From assembly GCF_001499655.1 (NCBI RefSeq), contig NZ_LN879502.1, forward strand, positions 868,001-932,000: a stretch of 64,000 nt of DNA, in the 5' to 3' direction. This document shows positions 17,886-26,662 of the stretch, in pieces. The notes beneath the pieces are model-generated. The model was not told the DNA's origin and searched no databases. It saw nothing but the letters and a program-made list of their open reading frames with translations. Made by a program: the position numbers and the translations under genes. Position 1 is the first letter of the stretch. The number at the start of each line of letters is the position of its first letter. The stretch is from Candidatus Protochlamydia naegleriophila. Lineage in GTDB: Bacteria; Chlamydiota; Chlamydiia; Chlamydiales; Parachlamydiaceae.

Positions 17886-19643
17886 TCATATTATTTGAAG
17901 CAGCTTTGATATGTCTTCTTCAATTAATTCCAAGGCCTTTTCCCAGAAATCTGGTTGAGTTAGATCGACACCAAGATGTTTCTGAGCTAATTTTTCAACT
18001 TCCATTCGACCAGTATCAGCCAGCAAGCTGTCATATTTTCCGCAAGATTTGGGTCCAAGTTGCTGCAAATGGGCATAAATACCAAGGCTGAATAAATAGC
18101 CGAATGTATAGGGGAAGTTATAAAAAGGGACACTTGTTGCATAGAAGTGTTGTTTGGCAACCCAGAAGTGTGGATGCCATTCGGACAAGGCATTGCAAAA
18201 TGCCTCTTGTTGGGCTTCTTGCATTAAAGAATTGAGCATGGATGGCAAGACGAAGCCTTTTTTACGTTCAGCATAAAAGCGTGTTTCAAAAAGAAAGCGG
18301 GCGTGGATGTTCATTAGGAAGACAACAGCCCGCTGAATTTTATGGTCGAGAAGCACTGTTTTTAGGCCAAGGTTTGTTGTTTGATGGATCAGGGAGTCAA
18401 TGACGATTGTTTCGCACAATGTGGACGCTGTTTCAGCGACGTTCATGCGATAGTGCTGAGAAAAACGCGGAAGAGGATCCACGACTTCATTGTGATAAGC
18501 ATGTCCAAGCTCATGTGCCAATGTAAAAATATTTGTCATGCTTCCATTATAGGTCATGAAAATGCGGCTTTGCTGGCTTATTGGAAAATGTGCGCAAAAT
18601 CCCCCGGCTCTTTTACCTTCGCGATCTTCTGCCTCAATCCACTTGTTTTGAAAAGCCTTTGTAGCAAAAGCGCCCATACGAGGGCTGAATTTTGAAAATT
18701 GGCTTTTGATAAGCTCTGCAGCCTCATTGAAAGAAATAAAAGGAAGCGTCTCTTGCGGCAGGGGTGCGCTTATGTCAAACCAGGCAAGCTGCGAACTATC
18801 AAACAACCGGGCCCTTTTGTTTAAATAGCGTACTAATCCTTGTTTGTGCCTTTCGACAGCTTTCCACATGCTATTTAAAGTAGTGTCTTGCATGCGGTTG
18901 CAAAAAAGAGGCTCCTTTAAGACCGAAGTCCATCCTCTTGCTTCGTAAAGTTGCAGGCGAAATCCAGCTAGATGATTAAGGATTTGTGCAAAGCTTCCCT
19001 CATGCATGCTCCAGGTCTTTTCCCACTCTTTAAAAACGGTGTGTCTCACTTTTCGATCGGGGTGTGAAAGTAGATTTTCCGCTTGCCCGACAGACAGGCG
19101 TTCTGCTCCTGCTTGATCTGGAAAGGGAATGCGAAATTGACCCATGAAGGCCTCATACATATCATTCCAGCCTTGATAGCCATTGATCCACAAACGGTGT
19201 ATAAGCTGCTCTTGAGCTAAAGGGAGAAGTTCGCGATTCCATTCGCGTCTTTCTTGGATCGAGAAGGTGATGTTTTGCAGGTCCGGATGCTCAAGTAGTT
19301 GCTTAAAATCGCTTTCGCTTAACTTGGACAGATATTCGTCAAGTACTGAAGAGAGATTTTCGTAAAGTGCGCGGATGACAACAATTTGCTCTTGGAGTTG
19401 GATAGCTTTTTCGTCATTGACATTTTGAGATAAAAGGCAGTCAATCAATGCTTGCAATTCATAGCAGCGCGCATCAAAATCCTGAAGGGCTAGAATAATT
19501 GTGTGCAGGGCAGCGCTGGGGGAAGGGAGCATTTGTTCTAAATCGCTCTTCAAAGTCTGTAAGGCTAGAATGAGGGCAGGCGACTGGCTCCCGCCTGAAA
19601 AAAGCGAGTCTAGTTCCCATCTATTGGAATAATGATTTGACAT
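17886..19643 (-). CDS. pepF: Oligoendopeptidase F (M3B metallopeptidase)
   Basis: Zinc endopeptidase that cleaves medium-length peptides in the cytosol. 585 residues, the usual size for PepF. The HExxH zinc site is in 'TLAHELGHAYHNE', with the third ligand in the following 'VAETASTLCETIV' segment. The substrate-binding 'FYNFPYTFGYLFSLGIY' motif near the C-terminus is typical of M3 enzymes. An AGAGAT-type ribosome-binding site precedes the ATG. It is divergent from the DUF1622 gene, sharing a short intergenic region. Confidence 0.93.
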   Translation of the reverse strand: MSNHYSNRWELDSLFSGGSQSPALILALQTLKSDLEQMLPSPSAALHTIILALQDFDARCYELQALIDCLLSQNVNDEKAIQLQEQIVVIRALYENLSSVLDEYLSKLSESDFKQLLEHPDLQNITFSIQERREWNRELLPLAQEQLIHRLWINGYQGWNDMYEAFMGQFRIPFPDQAGAERLSVGQAENLLSHPDRKVRHTVFKEWEKTWSMHEGSFAQILNHLAGFRLQLYEARGWTSVLKEPLFCNRMQDTTLNSMWKAVERHKQGLVRYLNKRARLFDSSQLAWFDISAPLPQETLPFISFNEAAELIKSQFSKFSPRMGAFATKAFQNKWIEAEDREGKRAGGFCAHFPISQQSRIFMTYNGSMTNIFTLAHELGHAYHNEVVDPLPRFSQHYRMNVAETASTLCETIVIDSLIHQTTNLGLKTVLLDHKIQRAVVFLMNIHARFLFETRFYAERKKGFVLPSMLNSLMQEAQQEAFCNALSEWHPHFWVAKQHFYATSVPFYNFPYTFGYLFSLGIYAHLQQLGPKSCGKYDSLLADTGRMEVEKLAQKHLGVDLTQPDFWEKALELIEEDISKLLQII

Positions 19644-19694
19644 ACATCTCTTTAAAAATTACATAATAGTGTTTAATTGTTTGGTGGAGGCAAC

Positions 19695-20105
19695 ATGGCG
19701 AATCTGGCTCATCACATGCTCGCACAGGCGATTGCAACGACAGAATCCTTTGTGCTTCTCCATTCTATTCTTATGTCCATCAAGCAGCTACTGGCATTGA
19801 TTGGAGGGCTTGTCATCTTGGCAGGCGCTCTTTATGCTGTCTGCCAGTTTTTCAGGGGAATTTGGAAAGGAAACCAACCTTACCTGATTGTTTTTGACGC
19901 TATTCGCCTGGATCTAGCTCGATCAATTATTTTAGGGCTAGAATTCATCATTGCAGCCGACGTGATTGAAACCACGACGACGCCAGATTATTACGAGCTT
20001 GGCATTCTTGGCGTGCTCGTCGTCATTCGAACTTTTTTAAATTACTCCTTGAACAAGGACATTTCCTCTTTAATGGCTCGTGAAGCAAAAGAACTTGATC
20101 GCTGA
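19695..20105 (+). CDS. DUF1622 family membrane protein
   Basis: 136 residues with about three hydrophobic segments. The segment 'RLDLARSIILGLEFIIAADVIETTT' followed by 'LGVLVVIRTFLNYSLNKDI' is diagnostic of DUF1622, a family of small membrane proteins of unknown function. I chose the ATG at 19695 because GGTGGAGG sits right before it; an in-frame TTG at 19677 lies upstream of that site. Confidence 0.85.
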   Translation: MANLAHHMLAQAIATTESFVLLHSILMSIKQLLALIGGLVILAGALYAVCQFFRGIWKGNQPYLIVFDAIRLDLARSIILGLEFIIAADVIETTTTPDYYELGILGVLVVIRTFLNYSLNKDISSLMAREAKELDR

Positions 20106-20131
20106 CTATCTTTATGCTTGAGAAGGGTTTC

Positions 20132-20782
20132 TTATGTATTTGTACTTTTCTCGAGCCCAACTTGGTTATTCTTAATGATTTTGTAAATGACTAGGCTAAC
20201 GATGGCTGAAAAAAAGCACCAGACTGAGACAAAAGTCGAGGTGTAGTAGTAATCGGCAACGCCGTAAGCTAATGCGATCAAAATCCCAAAAATCCACATA
20301 CTTCTGACGCTCGAAAGAAAGCAAGGGATGAGGACGATGAAGGGATAAAGGATGGTTTGAGAAGGGGCGTTACCGACGTATTGCAGGCTGTGATTAATGA
20401 TTTTGACTGAAATGTCTTGCTGCATTGCATAAGATAAGTTGAGCAGGGAGAGAAGAATGCCGCAGGCCAAATCCAAGAAAATGAGATGGCGGCGCCAGGC
20501 AACTTTTTCGACGCATGCTAAGGCAAGAGGAATCCAAACGGGCCAAATTAAAAAAGCGAAGGTCAAAAAAACTTTTTTAGCGTGATATGAAGCACCGCTC
20601 CCGCTCCATTGATTGGTCAACTGGAGCCAGAGGACCCCTTCAGATAATTGCTGGATTGCAAATAGGAAGGGAATGGCGGCTAAAAAAAATTGAGAGCGGG
20701 ACGAGCAGTTTTTTAATGTTGTGGCGCCAATAGTTCCTAAAACAGCAGCTGCGGTAAAGCTTGCTTCAGCAGAAAAGCACAT
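20132..20782 (-). CDS. DUF6629-like integral membrane protein
   Basis: 216 residues beginning 'MCFSAEASF', the characteristic start of this family, with six or seven hydrophobic helices. I took the ATG at 20782 because GAGGGA lies just upstream and the family begins here; the frame is open 28 codons further. Function unknown. Its start region overlaps nothing but faces the DUF1853 gene, so the two are divergent with only about 50 bases between starts. Confidence 0.75.
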   Translation of the reverse strand: MCFSAEASFTAAAVLGTIGATTLKNCSSRSQFFLAAIPFLFAIQQLSEGVLWLQLTNQWSGSGASYHAKKVFLTFAFLIWPVWIPLALACVEKVAWRRHLIFLDLACGILLSLLNLSYAMQQDISVKIINHSLQYVGNAPSQTILYPFIVLIPCFLSSVRSMWIFGILIALAYGVADYYYTSTFVSVWCFFSAIVSLVIYKIIKNNQVGLEKSTNT

Positions 20783-20835
20783 GTTATTCCCTCTTTTTTT
20801 TAAGAAAATTTTATATAATGAAATGATTTTAGGGT

Positions 20836-21810
20836 ATGGAAAAAGCCTTAGAAAGAGATAGAGCATTGATGAGCATTTTTAAGCATAAAGTAGTCAGAGA
20901 GTTAGCCTGGGCAGTTGGAAGTTGCCCTTTGGTTAAAAATAGTGTACATCTGCCTTGCTGCGAAGAGAGTAGCTGCCGCTCCTGGTTGATAGAATGGACA
21001 CCGCGATTAAAAGAACTAGATGAAGATCCGTCTGCGCTGCTCAATTTTGTTGGCTGCCTGACTTCCAAACGCCTTGGAGATTATTTTGCCCGGTTAGTCG
21101 AATTTTGGCTTTTGCATCGCCCAGATGTCATCAATCTGCATGCGAATGTGCAAATTAAAGGGGAGCGGACAGTTGGGGAATTCGACTTTATCTATTTTTC
21201 TTTAAGGGAGCAGCGAACCATGCATTGGGAAGTTGCTGTAAAGTACTTTTTGTATTATCGGGACCTAAGAGGCACTCGCCTATTGGGCCCCAATCTCAAG
21301 GACAGTTTGCAAGCCAAGCTCGGCCACTTGCAAGAGAGGCAATTGAGGCTAAGCCTTCACTCTTTGGCTCAATCCTGGTTAGCAAGTCAGGGTCTTAGCG
21401 ATCCTAAGGTTGAAGCGTTCATCAAAGGCTATATATTTTATCCTTGGGGGGATCTCTTTTGCGAAATGCCAAAGGAAATTCATCCTTGTCATTTGAGGGG
21501 ATGGTGGGCCGGCTATCGTTCGCCCGATTGGGATGCATGGTCGAAACATATCATCTCACTTCAGGAATCGAGATGGTGTATTCTTCCCAAAAGCTGTTGG
21601 CTTACACCTCAAAGCTGGTCTAGTCAGGACCTGTTTGTTCTTCATACTTCAAATGGGCTTTTACAAGCCATTCACGATCATTTCGAAGAAGCATCAAATT
21701 GTCTGCTGATTGCTCAGTTAGAAGATTGTGCAGGTGATTGGAAAGAGATGAGCCGAGGTTTTATTGTGGGAGCTCATTGGCCTTCTGCTGAGCCTTTTGA
21801 ATCTGGATAA
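20836..21810 (+). CDS. DUF1853 family protein
   Basis: 324 residues. The central part 'GERTVGEFDFIYFSLREQ' followed by 'MHWEVAVKYFLYY' matches the conserved core of DUF1853; the G-E-F-D...E-V-A-x-K pattern resembles a PD-(D/E)XK nuclease core, which suggests nuclease ancestry, though activity is unproven. 'GWW' and the C-terminal region are also typical. Another in-frame ATG lies at 20869. The 3' end overlaps the convergent PLP-enzyme gene by 37 bases. Confidence 0.78.
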   Translation: MEKALERDRALMSIFKHKVVRELAWAVGSCPLVKNSVHLPCCEESSCRSWLIEWTPRLKELDEDPSALLNFVGCLTSKRLGDYFARLVEFWLLHRPDVINLHANVQIKGERTVGEFDFIYFSLREQRTMHWEVAVKYFLYYRDLRGTRLLGPNLKDSLQAKLGHLQERQLRLSLHSLAQSWLASQGLSDPKVEAFIKGYIFYPWGDLFCEMPKEIHPCHLRGWWAGYRSPDWDAWSKHIISLQESRWCILPKSCWLTPQSWSSQDLFVLHTSNGLLQAIHDHFEEASNCLLIAQLEDCAGDWKEMSRGFIVGAHWPSAEPFESG

Positions 21811-22817
21811 AGACTCAAAAAAGCGCTTTTGAGCTGCTCTTCGAATCCCATAAGAGTTAAGGCTCCTCCTGAATGGACGATCAAAATTTGCCCTTTCAGT
21901 TCCTGATCCTGGATAAGCCTTTGTGCTTCGTGAAAGAGCTTTCCAGTGTAAATTGGATCGGTCAGGAAGCCTTCTGTTCGTGCCAATTTAATGATGTCTT
22001 GAAATAAAAGGGGGTGCATTTGACCAAAGCGGGGGGCCCTCAGCGGTTTATGCAGTTGAAAACGGGTAGGTAGAGGCAAGTCAAAGGTTTGCATGAGTCG
22101 CTGAAAATGGCTATGAAAGGCTGTGAGCTGCTTCAGGAAATAATCTTCATCCTCAGCCATCAAAAAAACGTGGATCATGTTCTTTTTGCCGAGCCACTGA
22201 TAGGCCAAGATCAATGCTATGGCAGTTAAGCCGGTACCTGAATCAATAAAGAGGTGGTCGAAGCTTAAATTGTTTTCTTTTTCATTGTGGATGATATCTA
22301 AAGGCAAAGATAACGCACCAGGAAGCGATTCTGGAAGGTGTGCACCTTCTGGAAGAATAAAGCAGCGCCGGGGTGTTTTTTGAGCATAGTTCTTAACGCA
22401 TTCGTGAACCATCGACCATTGAGACTTTGAAAACCAATGAATGGAATCTTTTCCGACTAAAAGAGTTGTGAGGAAAGCATTTCCTTTTAATACCCTATCC
22501 GGATCACCTCTTAAAAAGAGAGTTGGATTCAGACTATTCTCGATTAAGAGTTGGCTGATCCCGAGTACATGATTAGAATAAGCACTTCCAATGACAAGAA
22601 CTTCTTCGATCCCTTGGCTGAGCAAGTGGGGGATTAAAGAGCGGTATTTACGGATTTTGGATCCTGCTATGCCAAATCCTAGTTCATCTTCTCTTTTGAT
22701 ATAGACGGCAGTATGAGGAGTACTAAAGGACTTTAGAGCATGCAGGCGTGAATGATGGGGATAGGGCGCTTGAGGAATGAGACTCAAGCGTTCTCTTAGA
22801 CTGTCGGCTGGCGTCAT
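21774..22817 (-). CDS. PLP-dependent enzyme of the D-cysteine desulfhydrase / ACC deaminase family
   Basis: 347 residues, fold type II PLP enzyme. 'VYIKREDELGFGIAGSKIRKY' contains the PLP-binding lysine, and 'VIGSAYSNHVLGIS' the segment that holds the cofactor phosphate/carboxylate; 'FIDSGTGLTAIAL' is the phosphate-binding loop. Members act on D-cysteine or 1-aminocyclopropane-1-carboxylate; the precise substrate is not readable. It follows the TlyC-like gene by 6 bases and is probably the last gene of that operon. Convergent overlap of 37 bases with the DUF1853 gene. Confidence 0.82.
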   Translation of the reverse strand: MTPADSLRERLSLIPQAPYPHHSRLHALKSFSTPHTAVYIKREDELGFGIAGSKIRKYRSLIPHLLSQGIEEVLVIGSAYSNHVLGISQLLIENSLNPTLFLRGDPDRVLKGNAFLTTLLVGKDSIHWFSKSQWSMVHECVKNYAQKTPRRCFILPEGAHLPESLPGALSLPLDIIHNEKENNLSFDHLFIDSGTGLTAIALILAYQWLGKKNMIHVFLMAEDEDYFLKQLTAFHSHFQRLMQTFDLPLPTRFQLHKPLRAPRFGQMHPLLFQDIIKLARTEGFLTDPIYTGKLFHEAQRLIQDQELKGQILIVHSGGALTLMGFEEQLKSAFLSLYPDSKGSAEGQ

Positions 22818-22823
22818 GGATGC

Positions 22824-24056
22824 TTAAGGGATGTAGTGAATGAGGACTTTTTCAACGCGCTTTCCATTCATTTTTACAATCTTAAAGCGGAATTTCTGCC
22901 AGCTGAAGGTATCGCCTACATTTGGAATACTGCCAATTTGCCGCATGCAAAAACCACCCAAAGTCCGATAGGTTCCTTTTTCTTCTTCTGGCAAGGTGTC
23001 AATGTCGAATTGCTCTTTTAATTCGTCAATTGGCAGCATGCCGTCTACTAGCCAGGAGCCATCTTTTCGCTGGATGATTTGGGTTTCCGGTAAGATGGAA
23101 GTTGAGGGGACATCTCCGACAATCGACTCTAGGACGTCGTGAAGGGTAATGAGCCCCTGTACTCCACCATACTCGTCCGTCACAAGAGCAATGTGGTCGG
23201 GTGTCTTTTTAAAAAGATCAAGTAATTGGACTACGCGCATGTTTTCTGGAACGAACAGAGGAGGTTTAACTAGTGTCTTAAGATCGAATGTTCCCTTTTC
23301 TAAGAGTTCGTTTAGAATATCTTTCGATGTGACAAGGCCAATCACCTCATCCAACTCTCCATCACAGGCAGGGAATCTGTTGTGGGGAGATTGGTCTATT
23401 TGTTTGAGCAATTCTTCGGTGCTGTGTTTGAGGTTAAGCCATTCGATGTCCATGCGAGGAATCATTAAGATGCCCACACGACGGTTGCCAAGGCGGAAAA
23501 TACTTTCGACCATGTCGTGTTCGGCTTCCCGTATTACGCCTGCCTGGGACCCTTCTTCTAAAATTAATTTAATTTCTTCTTCAGTGATTTTTTCATGCGT
23601 TTTGCCACGAGCAAGCAAGCGTGCAATGTGTTCAAAAGCAATGACTAAGGGGTAGGTAACCCAAATGAGGAATTGAATGCAGTAGGCACTCATTGGAGCA
23701 AGTTTTTTCCAGTAGAGGGCTCCGAGCGTTTTTGGAATCATCTCGGTCAAAAATAACATTGTCAGGGTCAAAATGACGGAAGCTATGGCAAGAGTCTTAT
23801 CGCCAAATAGTTCGACGACTTTGGCTCCTACCCCTGCTGCACCAAAGGTATGAGCCGATGTATTGAGAGTGAGAATGGCAGCCAAGGGGCGGTCGATGCG
23901 GTGTTTAAGATCGGCTAAAATGAATCCCACTTTGGGTTTCTTTTTTTTGAGCAACCCAATATAGCCGTTCGTACAACACAGCAGTACCGCCTCCAATATT
24001 GAGCAGGTGAAAGAGATAAAATGAGAAAAAAGAAAATAAAATATTAAGGCTGTCAT
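22824..24056 (-). CDS. CNNM/CBS-domain transporter-associated protein (TlyC/CorC family)
   Basis: 410 residues: four hydrophobic segments of a CNNM (DUF21) domain (1-~135), a CBS pair (~200-325, with 'IPRMDIEWL' and 'LVTDEYGGVQGLITLHDVLE') and a C-terminal CorC_HlyC domain with 'LGGFCMRQIGSIPNVGDTF'. The family covers Mg2+/Co2+ efflux proteins and 'hemolysin' homologs; metal transport is the better-founded role. Start overlaps the stop of the upstream Inc-like gene (4 bases), so translationally coupled. Confidence 0.9.
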   Translation of the reverse strand: MTALIFYFLFSHFISFTCSILEAVLLCCTNGYIGLLKKKKPKVGFILADLKHRIDRPLAAILTLNTSAHTFGAAGVGAKVVELFGDKTLAIASVILTLTMLFLTEMIPKTLGALYWKKLAPMSAYCIQFLIWVTYPLVIAFEHIARLLARGKTHEKITEEEIKLILEEGSQAGVIREAEHDMVESIFRLGNRRVGILMIPRMDIEWLNLKHSTEELLKQIDQSPHNRFPACDGELDEVIGLVTSKDILNELLEKGTFDLKTLVKPPLFVPENMRVVQLLDLFKKTPDHIALVTDEYGGVQGLITLHDVLESIVGDVPSTSILPETQIIQRKDGSWLVDGMLPIDELKEQFDIDTLPEEEKGTYRTLGGFCMRQIGSIPNVGDTFSWQKFRFKIVKMNGKRVEKVLIHYIP

Positions 24057-25285
24057 ACCAAAGAGTTAATATCGATTGTCTCGTGGCCATCTTTTATATC
24101 AATGATCACGTCATCGTTGAGGTTTCTTCTGGGAGGTAGCTCATCGAGTTCCCTGTCATCGATAGTAGGAATGGGGTAACAACCATCTGTTGTCAGGCGC
24201 ATTCCATGTGGTACATCGATGAAAGAGATGGTTCTTTCAATCCCAAATCTTTGAGCTACCGTACGTTTGTAATCTGCGAGCTTTTTAGCATATTTAGCTT
24301 TACTCTGCAAAGGTTGAATCATTTGGCTCTCATTATCTAAGAGAAGCCTACTGCCTTGCTCTCCGGTCCACTTCTCTTTTTTACTAATCTTTTCTGTTTG
24401 TTGATCATCTTCGTCTGTAGGGATCACGATTTTGAGGGATGGATTTGAATCCGAGCTCTGACTTGTTTCGCTTGGGCTCTCTTTTTTATTGCTTGGCAAA
24501 TAGGTAATGGGAAGAGGTTCTTGAGCAAGCGATGAGATATCTTTTGCTCTTGAGGGGTTAATGGGAGTAAACTGTCCGAGTTCAACTTTGAGAGGATCTT
24601 CTTCTGGCAAGTGTTGGATGAGGAGCGATAAGAGTCTGAAATAGACCTCATCTTTGCGATAACGCCCAAGGTTTTCATAATGTCTTAGGCAAACGCTGAT
24701 ATTTAAATCCAAGGCTTTTTCGGCTTCTGCCTTGCGTAGCTGCTCAAGTTTTTCCTTTTCAATTTTTTTAATCGATTTGAGGGTTTTGATAAATTTCTTA
24801 AAAACTCTAGCTTGCTCTAAACCATCTTTATTGATGAGAGCTAATTCGACGCTGGAATTGAGGTCGAGCGATACTTTGGTTGAATAGACAGTTGCACCCC
24901 ATTCAAATGCGCTGGTCAGGATAAGGATACCAAATCCTATGCCTTTTCCAATCGGATTGTCTAACCAGACGGCAACGGCTCCGCCTGCAATTCCTCCTAC
25001 GCTGGATATTCCCACTAATATGCTTGTTAGTATGACGGCCCGGCGGGAATTGCCGCAACAGCCACGTTCGAGGTTTTCTAACCTCTGATCAACTTGTTCA
25101 GCAAAGTGTTTTAAGCGCGCTGTTTCTGTTTTAACGATTTGATAAATTTTCTCAAGCTCTTCGCTTTGATAAGCAGCATCAATTTCTTCAAGCTGAGTTG
25201 AGCTTTGCACTTTGCTATTAAAAGCAGTGATTTGTTCTTCAACAATGTGAAAAGAGTGGCTCCAATTTTCTGCAATAGAACTCAT
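24053..25285 (-). CDS. Unknown protein with paired hydrophobic segments; candidate inclusion membrane (Inc) protein
   Basis: 410 residues. A coiled-coil-rich N-terminus (1-75) is followed by two closely spaced hydrophobic segments (about 83-106 and 110-132) separated by a short 'LDNPIGKG' hairpin loop, and a long charged tail with coiled-coil and a Ser/Glu-rich stretch. This bilobed pattern is the hallmark of chlamydial Inc proteins, which are secreted by type III and sit in the inclusion membrane, but such a pattern is only suggestive. No sequence family recognised. First gene of a three-gene operon with the TlyC-like and PLP-enzyme genes, which is not typical for an Inc. Confidence 0.7.
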   Translation of the reverse strand: MSSIAENWSHSFHIVEEQITAFNSKVQSSTQLEEIDAAYQSEELEKIYQIVKTETARLKHFAEQVDQRLENLERGCCGNSRRAVILTSILVGISSVGGIAGGAVAVWLDNPIGKGIGFGILILTSAFEWGATVYSTKVSLDLNSSVELALINKDGLEQARVFKKFIKTLKSIKKIEKEKLEQLRKAEAEKALDLNISVCLRHYENLGRYRKDEVYFRLLSLLIQHLPEEDPLKVELGQFTPINPSRAKDISSLAQEPLPITYLPSNKKESPSETSQSSDSNPSLKIVIPTDEDDQQTEKISKKEKWTGEQGSRLLLDNESQMIQPLQSKAKYAKKLADYKRTVAQRFGIERTISFIDVPHGMRLTTDGCYPIPTIDDRELDELPPRRNLNDDVIIDIKDGHETIDINSLV

Positions 25286-25618
25286 GTTTGCCTTCCTTTT
25301 CCTATCCCACCTTGCGATCGCTCGGTCTTTTTTGTCGAAGCCCAGTTCAGAGATCTTCTGATCTGAAGCTTACAGACAAGAGATTCGCTATAGGTCTTTT
25401 AGGCGAGCGAATCAAAAGATGAAAGTTGGATAAATGTTTTAGACTCCAATTCTTCTTATGCTCTTTAAAAAAATTATTTTATATTTATTTTTGAAGATCA
25501 CCTTTGCTTAAAAGGAATTATTGAACTTTTTCTGAATAAAAAAACTTTATCTGCTTTTTTTGTTGTGGAGAGCGAATTGTAGGAGAATTTGGGTAAAGTT
25601 AATTTCTTAAATGATTGG

Positions 25619-25732
25619 CAATGAGTCGCTCTCTCATCTCTAATTTTTTTTATTGCGTTAATCACAGTTCGCTAATCGCTGACTATGAGCTTTAAAATCA
25701 GCCGGGCTAAAGGCCTCTCACAATATCTGCAT
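25619..25732 (+). repeat. Degenerate copy A of a dispersed intergenic repeat
   Basis: Box 'GAGTCGCTCT', then a T-rich spacer, 'GCTGACTATGAGCTTTAAAATC' (two pieces) and 'GGCCTCTCACA'. The same order of boxes occurs at 58840-58950 and in the left end of the inverted-repeat element at 35731-35820. All three lie between genes. Confidence 0.55.
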
Positions 25733-25988
25733 CCAAGCCCGCTCTTTTGTTAACGTCTATAAAGTAAAATGAACGCGTGGTAGAGCTCTTTAGATTTAGA
25801 GCTCGCATTAGCTAGAAGCTTGGGTAAATGGGATAAGAATAATGAAAGCCTGGATAACATAGGGTAAAGATTTTTTCATAAGTCATTAACAATTAACATG
25901 TTAATGTGAATTAGAGAACAAAAGACTAACGCAGGGATGAGGAGATAGAGAGGCGCAGAGGAATCTTAATATTTACCCCTATAATTGC

Positions 25989-26019
25989 AGGAGCTCTTTA
26001 GGCAATCTAAAGAGCTCCT
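25989..26019. terminator. Inverted repeat downstream of the LpoB-like gene
   Basis: Perfect 13-base arms (AGGAGCTCTTTAG and its complement) with a 5-base loop, 30 bases past the stop of the minus-strand gene. There is no T-run, so it may be a terminator or an mRNA 3' stabiliser. Confidence 0.5.
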
Positions 26020-26049
26020 AGACGGTCTAAAAGACTGGTACGAGGCACC

Positions 26050-26661
26050 CTAGCAGCGGCGCACTTTTTTACAAAGAACGTCCCAGGCCGAATCGATGGC
26101 TTCTTGTGTTTCGATGTCGTACAGAGTTACAGTCATGCGGTAATCTTCATAATCATAAAAGCGATCAGAGCGCATGGCTTTTGTGATGCGGATTTTGCCG
26201 AGAAATTGAGGAGCCGTTGCTTGCCCGGGTTGAAGGCTGCTTGGATTGTTGTATTTGGCAGCTAGGATGTTTTTGTTCATCAAATAATCTAGCTCCCGTT
26301 CATCTTGCCGATTTCCAACGACTACCGTATAGCGTCCGTCATTGATAGCAACGCCTTCGATAATGTCTCGGATCATATCACTTGGAATATATTGATCCGT
26401 ACAGTTGTCGATTTCTGTGATGATTAAACGGGGCTTACCTGTGTGCCATTGATAGCCAGTTTTGGCATACCAACTGTCCATCAATTGCTTGTGTAGTTTT
26501 GTCGTTTGAATGCGGATATCTGCCGCTCCATAACGCCAATCTAGTTTTTCGCAAGAATTGCCAGGTGTGATGTCTTCGGCAGTTCTCACATGACGGCTGT
26601 AGCAGCTCGTTGTGCATAAGACTAAACAAGTGAAGGCTAGGTTTATCAAGCATTTATTCAT
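26050..26661 (-). CDS. Lipoprotein of the LpoB-like family
   Basis: 203 residues. The N-terminus is a lipoprotein signal with lipobox 'LCTTSC', so it should be lipidated and sent to the outer membrane. The body ('ADIRIQTTKLHKQLMDSW', 'KPRLIITEIDNCTDQYIPSDM', 'INDGRYTVV') fits the LpoB/PF13036 fold; LpoB of E. coli activates PBP1b. I chose the ATG at 26661 because AGGAG lies in front of it and the signal starts there. It follows the COG3014-like gene at once, which is a common pairing in other bacteria. Whether it activates a PBP here is unknown. Confidence 0.75.
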   Translation of the reverse strand: MNKCLINLAFTCLVLCTTSCYSRHVRTAEDITPGNSCEKLDWRYGAADIRIQTTKLHKQLMDSWYAKTGYQWHTGKPRLIITEIDNCTDQYIPSDMIRDIIEGVAINDGRYTVVVGNRQDERELDYLMNKNILAAKYNNPSSLQPGQATAPQFLGKIRITKAMRSDRFYDYEDYRMTVTLYDIETQEAIDSAWDVLCKKVRRC

Positions 26662-26662
26662 A

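Larger units (their letters stand above)
25286..26049. other. Gene-free interval with repeats and inverted repeats
   Basis: No credible coding frame. The middle holds a degenerate copy of a dispersed repeat (25619-25732). Two short palindromes built on GAGCTCTTTAG occur at about 25787 and 25989. The rest is A+T-rich and contains the promoter region for the Inc-like gene at its left end. Confidence 0.6.
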
